64,000 nucleotides of DNA from DATBLE01 sp963734065 (GTDB lineage Bacteria; Actinomycetota; Thermoleophilia; Gaiellales; Gaiellaceae): assembly GCA_963734065.1 (NCBI GenBank), contig CAVTFN010000005.1:248001-312000 (forward strand), read 5' to 3'. This document shows, in pieces, positions 1 to 7,928 of this stretch (positions are counted from its first letter, which is position 1; each line of letters opens with the position of its first letter). A program made the position numbers and the translations under genes. A model generated the notes under the pieces. The model searched no databases and was not told where the DNA came from. It saw only the letters and a list, made by a program, of their open reading frames with translations.

Positions 1-996
1 ACGGCCGAGGTGCGCGAGGTGTTCGCGCAGCTCCGCGACGGTCTCGTCCCGATCGTCGCCGAGGCGTCGGAGCAGGACGTCGACGACTCCTGTCTCCGCG
101 GCCACTTCCCGGTGGAGGCCCAGCGGGAGATGCAGAGGATCCTGCTCTCGCGCTTCGGCTTCCGCGAGGACACGTGGCGGATCGACCCGGTCGCGCACCC
201 CTTCGCAACGTCGTTCGGCACGTCGGACATCCGGATGACCACGTACTACCCGGAACACGAGATGCGCGGCGTGTTCGCAGCCATGCACGAGGGCGGGCAC
301 GCGTTGTACGAGCACAATGTCGCCCCGGAGCTCGAGCGGACGCCGCTCTGCCGCGGCACCTCGCTCGCCCTGCACGAGTCGCAGAGCCGCATGTTCGAGA
401 ACCTCGTCGGCCGCAGCATCGAATGGTGGAGCTGGGCCTACCCGGAGATGCAGCGCCTGTTCCCGGACCAGTTCGGCACCGTCGAGCTCGAGCAGTTTCA
501 CCGCGCGATCAACAAGGTGCAGCCCTCGCTGATCCGGATCGAGGCCGACGAGGCGACCTACAGCCTGCACATCATCCTCCGCTTCGAGCTCGAGCAGGAC
601 CTGATCGCAGGCACGGTCGCTCCTGCCGACCTGCCCGGCGTCTGGAACGAGCGGATGAAGGAGTACCTCGGCGTGGACGTGCCGGACGACGCGCACGGCG
701 TCCTCCAGGACGTCCACTGGTCGCGCGGGACGATCGGCTACTTCCCGACCTACGCCCTCGGCAATGTCATCTCCGTGCAGATCTGGGACAAGGTGCTCGA
801 GGACGAGCCGAGCTTGATGGAGCACGTGGCGCGCGGCGACCTGACGCCGCTGACGGACTGGCTGCGCGAGAAGCTCTGGCGGCACGGCCGCAAGTTCACG
901 CCGCAGGAGACGCTGGAGCGGGTGGTCGGCGGCGGCCTCGACTCCGGACCGTACCTGCGTTACCTGAGCGACAAGCTCGGCGCGCCGGCCGCCTGA
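1..996 (+). CDS. M32 family zinc carboxypeptidase, C-terminal part
   Basis: The last 331 residues of a metallocarboxypeptidase of the Taq/Pfu (M32) type, which trims C-terminal residues from peptides in the cytoplasm. The frame is open to base 1, so the start lies outside the window; family members are about 500 residues, so roughly the first third is missing. The zinc motif HEGGH is encoded at 286-300 and the second helix HESQS at 373-387, supplying the third ligand. The rest of the metal site and the C-terminal helical domain look intact. It ends in TGA at 994-996, and the next gene starts 62 bp later. Confidence 0.9.
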   Translation, partial: TAEVREVFAQLRDGLVPIVAEASEQDVDDSCLRGHFPVEAQREMQRILLSRFGFREDTWRIDPVAHPFATSFGTSDIRMTTYYPEHEMRGVFAAMHEGGHALYEHNVAPELERTPLCRGTSLALHESQSRMFENLVGRSIEWWSWAYPEMQRLFPDQFGTVELEQFHRAINKVQPSLIRIEADEATYSLHIILRFELEQDLIAGTVAPADLPGVWNERMKEYLGVDVPDDAHGVLQDVHWSRGTIGYFPTYALGNVISVQIWDKVLEDEPSLMEHVARGDLTPLTDWLREKLWRHGRKFTPQETLERVVGGGLDSGPYLRYLSDKLGAPAA

Positions 997-1058
997 GTTA
1001 ACACAACCTTCACGGTCTCCTCCTACCCAGCGAACACCCGCTGTGGCACTGTGAGTCC

Positions 1059-1262
1059 ATGGAGACGGTCGAACGGGAGCGGCGAGAGCTGGACCATCGC
1101 ATGGGCGACGGGTTCGAGGTCAGGCTGCTCTGGGGCGCTGACGACGGCGAGCTGACGGTCGTCGTCGACGACTGGCGGACCGACGAGCACTTCGAGATCA
1201 GGGCCCGCGCCGACAACGCGCTCGAAGTCTTCAAACATCCGTTCGCATACCGTCCGGCGTAA
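1059..1262 (+). CDS. Small conserved-looking hypothetical protein (67 aa)
   Basis: I do not recognise a named family. The protein is acidic, with a probable beta-rich core (FEVRLLWGADDGELTVVVDD) followed by DNALEVFKHPFAY. It has no signal peptide or membrane segment. The ATG at 1059 gives the full frame, and the next gene starts 12 bp after its stop, so the two may be co-transcribed. Codon usage matches its neighbours, which favours a real gene. Function unknown. Confidence 0.6.
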   Translation: METVERERRELDHRMGDGFEVRLLWGADDGELTVVVDDWRTDEHFEIRARADNALEVFKHPFAYRPA

Positions 1263-1274
1263 CCTCGACGCAAC

Positions 1275-2003
1275 ATGGCGGTGCGCTTGCGCGCGGTCGG
1301 CGAGCTCCTTGTCGACGTGATTGCCACGGGCGCCGGACACGGCGCCCGCATCAGCGTGCGGCCTGCCGGATCGGCATTCAACGCTGCGGTCGCGGCGGTT
1401 GCGGCGGGAGCCGAGGCATCCGTGATCGGCACGGTCGGCGACGACGCCGCCGGCCGGATGATCCTTGCGGAGCTGGCCGCGCTCGGCGTACATGCCGAGG
1501 TGACGGTTGCTCGCGGCTCGACCGGAACGTTCCTCCTGTCGGATGGCCAGGTCCGGGTCGACCGCGGCGTCGCCCACGACCTCGTTCTGCCGGCACGGGT
1601 CGAGGCCGATGTCGTCCTCGTCTCGGGCTACGTCCCTGCGGCCGCGGAGGCGCTCGCGTCCGCCGAGGCGGAGTGGGTCGCTCTTGACGCCGGCCGGCTC
1701 ACCGACCCGCCTCCCGGTGGGAACGCCTTCTTCGTGAGCACCGAGGCGACAGAAGGCTACTCCGTCGACCAGGTTTCCCCTGGAGACGACGCCAGGTTGG
1801 TGTGCGTGACGCGAGGGAAGCTCGGGGCGACGGTCTGGCTGGACGGACGCACCGAGCGCGTTCGTCCGACCAGGATCGCTCGCGACGGGCCGGGCTCGGG
1901 CGACGCGTTCGCCGCCACCCTGCTTGTTGCGCTGTCGCAGGGCGATGACCTCCGTGCAGCCGTCGAACGCGCTTCGCAGGCCGCTCTGGACTCGCTCGCG
2001 TGA
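1275..2003 (+). CDS. PfkB-family carbohydrate kinase (short form)
   Basis: A ribokinase-fold kinase that would phosphorylate a sugar or nucleoside hydroxyl with ATP. The N-terminal part has the substrate-side region AVGELLVDVIATG and RPAGSAFNAAVAAVAAGA. The C-terminal PfkB signature DGPGSGDAFAATLLVAL carries the anion hole and the catalytic Asp (GSGD). At 242 residues it is clearly shorter than the usual ~300, with a compact lid. Its stop overlaps the GTG start of the CoA ligase (GTGA at 2000-2003), so the two are translationally coupled. The substrate cannot be inferred. Confidence 0.8.
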   Translation: MAVRLRAVGELLVDVIATGAGHGARISVRPAGSAFNAAVAAVAAGAEASVIGTVGDDAAGRMILAELAALGVHAEVTVARGSTGTFLLSDGQVRVDRGVAHDLVLPARVEADVVLVSGYVPAAAEALASAEAEWVALDAGRLTDPPPGGNAFFVSTEATEGYSVDQVSPGDDARLVCVTRGKLGATVWLDGRTERVRPTRIARDGPGSGDAFAATLLVALSQGDDLRAAVERASQAALDSLA

Positions 2004-3403
2004 ACCTGGCGCTCAGCCTCCTGTACGCGGCCGAGCGGCACCCGGACGCCGAGGCGGTCGTCGACGGTGGGACGCGGCTGACGTACGCGGAGCTGCGCGG
2101 CCGGGCGGCCCGGCTCGCCGGGGGGCTCTCGCGGAAGGGTCTCCAGCGCGGCGACCGCCTGACGGCCGTCGTCCGCTGCCGCCGCGAGTCGGTGGAGCTC
2201 TACTGGGCATGCCAGTGGCTCGGAGCGACCTACGTCCCGCTTTCGCCGCGCGTTTCGGCCGCCGATCTCGCGTACTGCCGCGAGGACTCGGGCGCGGCGC
2301 TCTTCCTCGAGGCGGACGTGGATCTGGAGGCGTTGCTCGGCGAGGAGCACCCCGGCGCACTCGACGCCCGCGACGAGGACGAGTCGCTGATGCTCTACAC
2401 CTCGGGCACGACCGGCCGGCCGAAGGGCGTCCCGCGCTCGCACCGTGCCGATCGGGCGGCGGCGTTGTCGCAGGTCGTCCATCAGAGCTCCCGGTGGGGC
2501 GACCGGACGCTGGGCGCGATGCCGCTCTACCACACGATGGGCATGCACTCGCTGCTCGCCATGCACCTGGTCGGCGGCTGCTACGTGTGCCAGCCCGAAT
2601 GGGACGCGGAAGCCGCGCTGGAGCTGATCGACCGCGAGCGGATCAGCTCGCTCTACCTCGCCCCCACGCTTTACCACGACCTGGTCACGCACCCGCGGCT
2701 CGGCGACTTCGACGTCTCGTCCGTCGAGACGCTCGCCTACGCGGGCGCGGCGATGACAGGCGCTCTCGTGGAGCGCTGCGTAGCGGCGTTCTCGCCGCGG
2801 CTGTTCGTCAACCACTACGGCTCGACCGAGATCTACACCTATTCGATCCACCGCGACCAGGCGGCGAAGCCCGGGTGCGCCGGGCGACCTGCGCTGAACG
2901 CCCGGCTGCGACTCGGCGAGAACGGCGAGATCCTCTGCCACATGTCTTCGGACGAGGCGTTCGGCGGGTACTGGAACAGGCCGGACGCGGACGCAGCGGC
3001 CATCCGCGACGGCTGGTACCACACGGGCGACGTCGGCCGGCTCGACGAGGACGGCGACCTCTGGCTCGACGGCCGGCTCGACGACATGATCGTCTCGGGC
3101 GGCGAGAACATCCATCCGCTCGAGGTCGAGGACGTGCTCGCCCGCCACCCGCGCGTGCGCGAGGTCGCCGTCGTGGGCACGCCCGACGAGCGGCTCGGCC
3201 ACCGGGTGGTCGCGGTCGTCGTCGCCGGCGACGCGGTGACGGCGGACGAGTTGACGGCGGACGAGCTCGACGCGTACTGCCTCGCCTCCGACACGCTCGC
3301 CCGCTTCAAGCGCCCGCGCGAGTATCGCTTCGTGTCCGAGCTCCCGAAGAGCCCGTCTGGGAAGATCCTGCGCAGGATGCTGCGCCAAGGAGACACGGCG
3401 TGA
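2000..3403 (+). CDS. AMP-forming acyl-CoA synthetase / CoA ligase
   Basis: An ANL-superfamily ligase that would activate a carboxylic acid through an acyl-AMP to the CoA thioester. The P-loop YTSGTTGRPKGVPR lies near residue 130, and NHYGSTEIY is the A5-like motif. YHTGDVGRLDEDG holds the adenylate-binding Asp, and the C-terminal lysine motif is SPSGKILRR. At 467 residues it is slightly shorter than typical (500-550). It uses a GTG start inside the stop of the kinase. The enoyl-CoA hydratase downstream suggests an acid-degradation module; the exact acid is unknown. Confidence 0.9.
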   Translation: MNLALSLLYAAERHPDAEAVVDGGTRLTYAELRGRAARLAGGLSRKGLQRGDRLTAVVRCRRESVELYWACQWLGATYVPLSPRVSAADLAYCREDSGAALFLEADVDLEALLGEEHPGALDARDEDESLMLYTSGTTGRPKGVPRSHRADRAAALSQVVHQSSRWGDRTLGAMPLYHTMGMHSLLAMHLVGGCYVCQPEWDAEAALELIDRERISSLYLAPTLYHDLVTHPRLGDFDVSSVETLAYAGAAMTGALVERCVAAFSPRLFVNHYGSTEIYTYSIHRDQAAKPGCAGRPALNARLRLGENGEILCHMSSDEAFGGYWNRPDADAAAIRDGWYHTGDVGRLDEDGDLWLDGRLDDMIVSGGENIHPLEVEDVLARHPRVREVAVVGTPDERLGHRVVAVVVAGDAVTADELTADELDAYCLASDTLARFKRPREYRFVSELPKSPSGKILRRMLRQGDTA

Positions 3404-3415
3404 AAGGCCGATTCC

Positions 3416-3547
3416 GGGGGACAGTCCCAGGGCCACGGCCCGGAGGGACGACTTCGACGTCCGAAACGGCCAGCTTCTCGTGCCGTCAGACGTCCGTTTC
3501 GGCCCTCCTCTCGGCCGCTTCCGGCCAGATCCGGGGGACTGTCCCCC
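3416..3547. repeat. BIME-like pair of REP palindromes
   Basis: Two inverted copies of the GGGAC-N-GTCCC palindrome: 3418-3428 (centre A) and 3533-3547 (arms GGGGGAC/GTCCCCC, centre T). The sequence outside them is also inverted: CGATTCCGGGGG on the left against CGATTTCGGGGG read from the right on the other strand. Between them CCGAAACGG (3461-3469) can pair with CCGTTTCGG (3494-3502). It lies between the CoA ligase and the hydratase, as expected for an intergenic REP doublet mobilised by a RAYT. Confidence 0.8.
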
Positions 3548-3566
3548 GAAATCGTCCGGAGCGGGC

Positions 3567-4343
3567 ATGACCGACTACAGCGGCTTCCGCGTCGAACGCG
3601 ACGGCGCACGCGGGCTGGTCACGATCACGCTCGACGACCCGGCGAAGATGAACCGCGTGCCGCTCGCGGCGCGTGGGCAGCTCGCACACCTCTTCGCCGA
3701 GCTGGCCGGCGACGACGGCGTCCGCTTCGTCGTGATCACCGGCGCAGGCGGGAACTTCACCGCAGGCGGCGACGTCGCTGCTTTTCTCGAGGCCACGCCG
3801 GAAGAGCTCTCCCGGCTCGCCTGGAACGTCGCCGCCCCGGAGCGGTTCCCGAAGCCGGTGATCGCGCGCATCCAGGGCTACTGCCTGGGCGTCGGGCTCG
3901 AGCTCGCGCTCGCGTGCGACTTCCGCGTCGCCGCCGACGACGCACAGCTCGGCCTCCCGGAGGTCGGCCTCGGGATGATCCCCGGCTCGGGCGGCACGCA
4001 GCGGCTCGCGCGCCTCGTCGGGCTCGGCCGCGCGAAGGACGTGGTCATGCGCCGCCGCCGGATCGGCGCGGCCGACGCACTTGCCTGGGGGCTCGTCTCC
4101 GAGGTCGTTCCGCCCGGGGAGCTCGACGACTCCGTCGACCGCGTCCTCGCCGACCTCGACGGGCTGCCGCCGCTCGCCCTTCGCACGGCCAAGCGCGTCC
4201 TGAACCACGTCTACGACGCGCCGCTCTCGGTCGGGCTCGAGCTCGAGGGGCTCGCCTACGGGATGCTCCGCACGACCGACGACTTCCGCGAGGGCGTCGA
4301 GGCGTTCGGCGAGAAGCGAGCACCGGAGTTCGAGGGGCGGTGA
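3567..4343 (+). CDS. Enoyl-CoA hydratase/isomerase (crotonase family)
   Basis: A 258-residue crotonase, the usual family length, that would hydrate a trans-2-enoyl-CoA or act on a related thioester. The oxyanion-hole segment GNFTAGGDV is present. Both glutamates used by hydratases are present, in LGVGLELALACDF and LPEVGLGMIPGSGGTQ. The ATG at 3567 is chosen because upstream starts would read through the REP palindrome; a purine-rich GGAGCGGG precedes it. It probably works with the CoA ligase upstream. Confidence 0.88.
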   Translation: MTDYSGFRVERDGARGLVTITLDDPAKMNRVPLAARGQLAHLFAELAGDDGVRFVVITGAGGNFTAGGDVAAFLEATPEELSRLAWNVAAPERFPKPVIARIQGYCLGVGLELALACDFRVAADDAQLGLPEVGLGMIPGSGGTQRLARLVGLGRAKDVVMRRRRIGAADALAWGLVSEVVPPGELDDSVDRVLADLDGLPPLALRTAKRVLNHVYDAPLSVGLELEGLAYGMLRTTDDFREGVEAFGEKRAPEFEGR

Positions 4344-4348
4344 GGCCA

Positions 4349-4375
4349 TGTCGATTTCGGCCTCATCCGTTCGTC
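4349..4375 (+). promoter_or_regulatory. Candidate ECF42-type promoter
   Basis: TGTCGA at 4349-4354, a 17-nt spacer, then CGTC at 4372-4375, ending 31 nt before the ATG of the DGPF gene, which has its own AAAGGAG site. TGTCGA and CG(A/T)C are the elements described for ECF42 sigma factors, and such a sigma factor is encoded by the second gene of this operon, implying autoregulation. Confidence 0.6.
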
Positions 4376-4406
4376 GTACTCACGACACCCTTCGAAAGGA
4401 GCCGAA

Positions 4407-4760
4407 ATGCAGTACCTCTGCCTGATCTACGACGACGAGGCCACGTGGGCGAACATGCCCGAGGACGAGCGCAACGCCGTCTACGGCGAGTACATGGCGT
4501 TCACACAGTCGATCAAGGACAGCGGCAACCACCTGGCCGGGGACGCGCTCCAGCCGATCTCGACCGCGACCTCCGTCCGGGTCCGCAACGGCGAGACGCT
4601 CGTCACCGACGGGCCGTTCGCCGAGACGAAGGAGCAGCTCGGCGGGTACTACCTGGTCGAGGCGAAGGACGTGGACGAGGCACTGAAGATCGCCGAGCGG
4701 ATCCCCTCGGCCCGCTACGGGACGATCGAGGTGCGCCCGGTCGTCGTCTGGGAGGAGTGA
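4407..4760 (+). CDS. DGPF-domain (YCII-related) protein
   Basis: A 117-residue alpha/beta protein of the YCII/DGPF family. The name-giving motif is present as TDGPFAETKEQLGGYYLVEA, preceded by MQYLCLIYDDEATW. The biochemical function of the family is unknown, but genes like this are the typical partners and targets of ECF42 sigma factors. It has a strong ribosome site (AAAGGAG at 4396-4402). Its stop overlaps the GTG of the sigma gene, so the pair is one operon. Confidence 0.88.
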   Translation: MQYLCLIYDDEATWANMPEDERNAVYGEYMAFTQSIKDSGNHLAGDALQPISTATSVRVRNGETLVTDGPFAETKEQLGGYYLVEAKDVDEALKIAERIPSARYGTIEVRPVVVWEE

Positions 4761-5953
4761 GCGCCGACCCAGTCGCAGCGGCGTTCCGGGAGGAGTTCGG
4801 GCGCGCGGTCTCGATCCTGATCCGCGCGCTCGGTGACTTCGACCTCGCCGAGGACGCCGTCCAGGAGGCCTTCGCGGTAGCGGCGGAGCGCTGGCCGCGC
4901 GACGGCGTCCCGACCAGCCCCGGAGCATGGATCGTCACCACCGCCCGCAACCGGGCGATCGACCGGCTTCGCCGCGACCGGACACTGGAGACGAAACGGG
5001 GCGAGCTCGCGCGTCTCGCCGAGCTCGCCCCGGACGAGGAGGACGACGACGTGAGCACGATCCCCGACGAGCGCCTCGCGCTGATCTTCACCTGCTGTCA
5101 CCCCGCCCTGTCGGTCGACGCGCAGGTGGCGCTCACGCTCCGGCTGCTCGGCGGGCTGACCACGCCCGAGATCGCCCGCGCCTTCCTGACCGGCGAGGCG
5201 ACCATGGCGCAGCGGCTGGTCCGCGCCAAGCACAAGATCCGCGCGGCCGGGATCCCCTTCCGGGTGCCGCCGGACGACGCCCTCCCCGAGCGGCTCGAGG
5301 CCGTCCTCGCCATCGTCTACCTGATCTTCAACGCCGGCTACTCCGACACCCGGAACGAGCTCAGCGCCGAGGCGATCAGGCTCGGCCGAACAGTCGCGGC
5401 CCTGATGCCCGACGAGCCGGAGGCGCTCGGGCTGCTCGCCCTGATGCTCCTCCACGACTCGCGGCGCGGGACGCGGCTCGACGACGCGGGCAGGATCGTC
5501 CTGCTCGAGGATCAGGACCGGTCGCGCTGGGACGGGGCCGAGATCGCCGAGGGTCGGGTGCTGGTCGAGGCGGCGTTGCGACGGCGACAGCCGGGCCGCT
5601 ACCAGCTCCAGGCCGCGATCGCCGCCTGCCACACCGGCGGGACGAGCGACTGGCCGCAGATCGTGCTCCTCTACGACCGGCTGCTCCGGATCCAGCCGTC
5701 GCCCGTCGTCGAGCTGAACCGGGCGGTGGCGGTCGCCATGGATCGCGGCCCCGAATCCGCACTCGCGGAGATCGACCGGATCCAGGGGCTCGACGGGTAC
5801 CTGTATCTCCACACGACGCGCGCCGACCTGCTCAGGCGGCTCGAGCGGCACGACGAGTCCCGTGCCGCCTACCGGCGCGCGCTCGAGCTCGACCCGACCG
5901 AGGCCGAGCGGCGGTTCATCGAGTCGCGGCTGTCGCTGCTCAGCCCGGGATAG
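4757..5953 (+). CDS. ECF42-like RNA polymerase sigma factor with C-terminal TPR-type extension
   Basis: A 398-residue ECF sigma factor. Region 2 is within about residues 10-85 (DLAEDAVQEAFAVAAERWP, TTARNRAIDRLRRDR). Region 4 follows (LTLRLLGGLTTPEIARAFL, with a probable helix-turn-helix). After about residue 180 comes a ~200-residue helical extension ending in TPR-like RADLLRRLERHDESRAAYRRA, typical of group ECF42. No anti-sigma factor gene is nearby, and in this group the extension is thought to control activity. The GTG at 4757 overlaps the DGPF stop. The 3' end overlaps the convergent ridA-like gene by 14 bp. Confidence 0.9.
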   Translation: MSADPVAAAFREEFGRAVSILIRALGDFDLAEDAVQEAFAVAAERWPRDGVPTSPGAWIVTTARNRAIDRLRRDRTLETKRGELARLAELAPDEEDDDVSTIPDERLALIFTCCHPALSVDAQVALTLRLLGGLTTPEIARAFLTGEATMAQRLVRAKHKIRAAGIPFRVPPDDALPERLEAVLAIVYLIFNAGYSDTRNELSAEAIRLGRTVAALMPDEPEALGLLALMLLHDSRRGTRLDDAGRIVLLEDQDRSRWDGAEIAEGRVLVEAALRRRQPGRYQLQAAIAACHTGGTSDWPQIVLLYDRLLRIQPSPVVELNRAVAVAMDRGPESALAEIDRIQGLDGYLYLHTTRADLLRRLERHDESRAAYRRALELDPTEAERRFIESRLSLLSPG

Positions 5954-6335
5954 CGGCGACCGCTTCGACCTCGAGCAGCGCGCCGGGTACCGCCAGCGCC
6001 GAGACCTCGACCAGCGTGGACGCGGGCCGGGCCTCGCCGAAGAACTCCATCCGCACCGGGTTGATCTTCGGCCGATCGTCGACGTCGAGCAGGTAGTGCA
6101 CGACCTTGACCACGTCGTCGAAGCCGCACCCGGCAGCGTTCAGGCACAGCTCCATGTTCCGGAACACCTGCCGCGTCTGCTCGGCGACGTCGCCGTCTCC
6201 GACCAGCTTGCCCTCGGCGTCGATCGGCACGATCCCCGAGACGAACAGCAGCCCGCCCGCCTGGACCGCATCGGTGTAGTGGCTCATCGGCTCGGCCAGC
6301 CCCTCGACCCGGAACTCCTCGCGATGGTGCGTCAT
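5940..6335 (-). CDS. RidA/YjgF/UK114 family protein
   Basis: A 131-residue Rid-family protein (132 from the GTG at 6338). RidA proteins hydrolyse reactive enamine/imine intermediates to keto acids. The substrate-binding arginine segment RPASTLVEVSALAVPGALLE matches the family, as does GGLLFVSGIVP near the N-terminus. ATG at 6335 is preferred. A TACGAT-like -10 element on this strand (6348-6343) ends only 7 nt before it, so the mRNA may be leaderless. It is convergent with the sigma gene and divergent from the cupin gene. Confidence 0.85.
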   Translation of the reverse strand: MTHHREEFRVEGLAEPMSHYTDAVQAGGLLFVSGIVPIDAEGKLVGDGDVAEQTRQVFRNMELCLNAAGCGFDDVVKVVHYLLDVDDRPKINPVRMEFFGEARPASTLVEVSALAVPGALLEVEAVAAIPG

Positions 6336-6342
6336 CACCCGG

Positions 6343-6352
6343 ATCGTACAAT
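6343..6352. promoter_or_regulatory. Shared bidirectional -10 region, probably leaderless in both directions
   Basis: The 10-bp segment ATCGTACAAT holds TACAAT on the plus strand (6347-6352), 6 nt before the cupin GTG at 6359, and TACGAT on the minus strand (6348-6343), 7 nt before the ridA ATG at 6335. The whole gap is only about 20 bp, leaving no room for a ribosome site on either side. Confidence 0.5.
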
Positions 6353-6358
6353 CGCCAG

Positions 6359-6709
6359 GTGGATCCGCAGTTCGTTCACTTCCCGGACGTCAAGTCGTTC
6401 GAGCTCGCCGCCGGCGTCTCCGGCCGGCCGCTCTTCGGCGAGGGGGCGATGCTCAACGTGATCGAGTTCGAGCCGGGCTCGACCGTCCCGTTGCACAGCC
6501 ACGAGCACGAGCAGCTCGGCGTCGTGCTCCAGGGCATGCAGGCGCTCGTGATCGACGGAGAGCCGCACGAGCTAGGCCCGATGGACGGCTACGTGATCCC
6601 GGGCGGCGTGGAGCACTCGGCCTACTGCGGCCCCGAGGGCGCGTTGGTGCTGGACATCTTCCGGCCGGTCCGTGAGGACTACCGGGACCGCTGGCACTCG
6701 CTGCCCTAG
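6359..6709 (+). CDS. Cupin-domain protein
   Basis: A single-domain cupin of 116 residues. Motif 1 is present as PLHSHEHEQLGVVLQG (His, His and Glu metal ligands) and motif 2 as GYVIPGGVEHSAYC (His ligand). Function is not determined by sequence; such proteins can be isomerases, dioxygenases or ligand sensors. It starts with GTG, with a TACAAT hexamer 6 nt upstream, suggesting a leaderless transcript. Its stop overlaps the convergent thioesterase end by 4 bp. Confidence 0.82.
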   Translation: MDPQFVHFPDVKSFELAAGVSGRPLFGEGAMLNVIEFEPGSTVPLHSHEHEQLGVVLQGMQALVIDGEPHELGPMDGYVIPGGVEHSAYCGPEGALVLDIFRPVREDYRDRWHSLP

Positions 6710-7086
6710 CGATCGAGAACGGCCCGCAGCGCGTCGTCGAGCGGGGCTGGGCGCCCCTCGGCGTCGACGTGCACGACCGTGTGACGGCCCTTGACGTGCG
6801 GATCGCCGTCCTTGGCGATCGCCCAGGCATACGTGACCGAGGTGCGGCCGACGTTCTCGACCCGCAGCCGGACCTCGATCTCGTCGTCGAAGCGAAGCAC
6901 CTTCAGGTACTCGGCCTCGACCTTGCGGCGCGGGAAGCTCCCCCACTGCTCGCCGAGCACGCCGACCCGGCGCATCAGCTCGGTCTCCGCCTCCTCCGCC
7001 CACCTGAACGCCGATGTGAAGTGGATCCGGCCGCCGGCGTCGGTGTCGACCCACGCGACCCGGGTCCGGATGACCTCTTCGACCAC
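6706..7086 (-). CDS. Hotdog-fold acyl-CoA thioesterase (4HBT/YbgC-like)
   Basis: A 126-residue hotdog protein. RVAWVDTDAGGRIHFTSAFRW matches the 4-hydroxybenzoyl-CoA thioesterase signature with the catalytic Asp in VDTDAGG, followed by the long central helix. The substrate is unspecified. The start at 7086 leaves a 9-bp gap to the formyltransferase on the same strand, so this gene probably ends the 9640-6706 operon. Confidence 0.8.
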   Translation of the reverse strand: MVEEVIRTRVAWVDTDAGGRIHFTSAFRWAEEAETELMRRVGVLGEQWGSFPRRKVEAEYLKVLRFDDEIEVRLRVENVGRTSVTYAWAIAKDGDPHVKGRHTVVHVDAEGRPAPLDDALRAVLDR

Positions 7087-7095
7087 CCCGGAAGC

Positions 7096-7926
7096 CTACG
7101 TCTCGGCGACGGGCTCGGTCTCGAGCACCCAGACCGTGCCGTCGGCGCACTCGACCGGCCTGCCCCCGCCGGGCTCGAGCGAGACCCGCAGTACGCGCAC
7201 CCGCTCACCGTCCAGCTCGGTCAGTGCCCCCTGCAGGTCGGCACCGGAGCTGCCGAACCGCCAGGCGCGCACCTGCCGCTCGATCTCGGCGGCGGGCCGG
7301 CTCCAGTCGATCTCGGCGTACTCCGGCTCGAAGAACGACCAGTACTCGTCCGACTCGCCCTGCGGATCGCCCGGATCGCCGCGCTCGGCACGCTCGAGCG
7401 CCGCCGGCAGGATCTGCTGCACGACGCCGGCGATCCGCGGCCCGAGCTCGTCCCACGACCACTCGTCGCCCAGCGTCAGCGTGCCCTGGGACAGGATCGC
7501 CCCGGTGTCGAGCTCGGCGGCCATCCGGTGGAAGGTGACGCCGATCTCGCGGTCGCCGTTCCGGATCGCCCAGCCGACCGGGATCGGGCCGCGGTAGCGC
7601 GGCAGCAGGGAAGGGTGAAAGTTGACCACGCCGAGCCGTGGAACCTCGAGCGCATCGGCGGGCAGCTTCCAGGGGAAGCCGGCGCAGAGGGCGAGATCCG
7701 GCTCGAGCGCGCGGAGCAGCGGCGCGATCCGGTCGCGCGAGGCCGGCATGACGACGTCGACCTCGGGCGGAGCGGCGAGCACGTGCGCGCCGAGGTCGAA
7801 CCCGTAGCGACTCGTCGCGCGGACGCAGAGCAGGCCGACGGGCTCGTGACCCATTGCGCGCAGACCCGCGACGTACCCCTCGACGGCCGGCTGGATCTGG
7901 GAGATCAGGGCGACGCGAAGCGCCAT
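7096..7926 (-). CDS. Methionyl-tRNA formyltransferase-like formyl transferase
   Basis: A 276-residue protein of the N10-formyl-THF formyltransferase fold, somewhat shorter than Fmt (~310). The catalytic Asn-His and formyl-folate loop appear as NFHPSLLPRYRGPIPVGWAI, and the catalytic Asp lies in AELDTGAILSQG. The C-terminal ~80 residues resemble the Fmt C-terminal domain. It sits in a metabolic operon, so it may be a paralogue acting on an amino sugar or another amine rather than the housekeeping Fmt. ATG at 7926 is 2 bp from the alcohol dehydrogenase stop. Confidence 0.78.
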   Translation of the reverse strand: MALRVALISQIQPAVEGYVAGLRAMGHEPVGLLCVRATSRYGFDLGAHVLAAPPEVDVVMPASRDRIAPLLRALEPDLALCAGFPWKLPADALEVPRLGVVNFHPSLLPRYRGPIPVGWAIRNGDREIGVTFHRMAAELDTGAILSQGTLTLGDEWSWDELGPRIAGVVQQILPAALERAERGDPGDPQGESDEYWSFFEPEYAEIDWSRPAAEIERQVRAWRFGSSGADLQGALTELDGERVRVLRVSLEPGGGRPVECADGTVWVLETEPVAET

Positions 7927-7928
7927 GC

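Noticed and set aside
3480..3566. N-terminal extension of the enoyl-CoA hydratase from 3480
   Set aside because: It would translate straight through the REP palindrome and adds residues not seen in crotonases; ATG 3567 fits the family length.
1757..3568. 603-codon open frame on the minus strand opposite the PfkB and CoA-ligase genes
   Set aside because: Arg/Val/Glu-rich, with no recognisable motif; it is the antisense of two clear enzymes and typical of GC-rich shadow frames.
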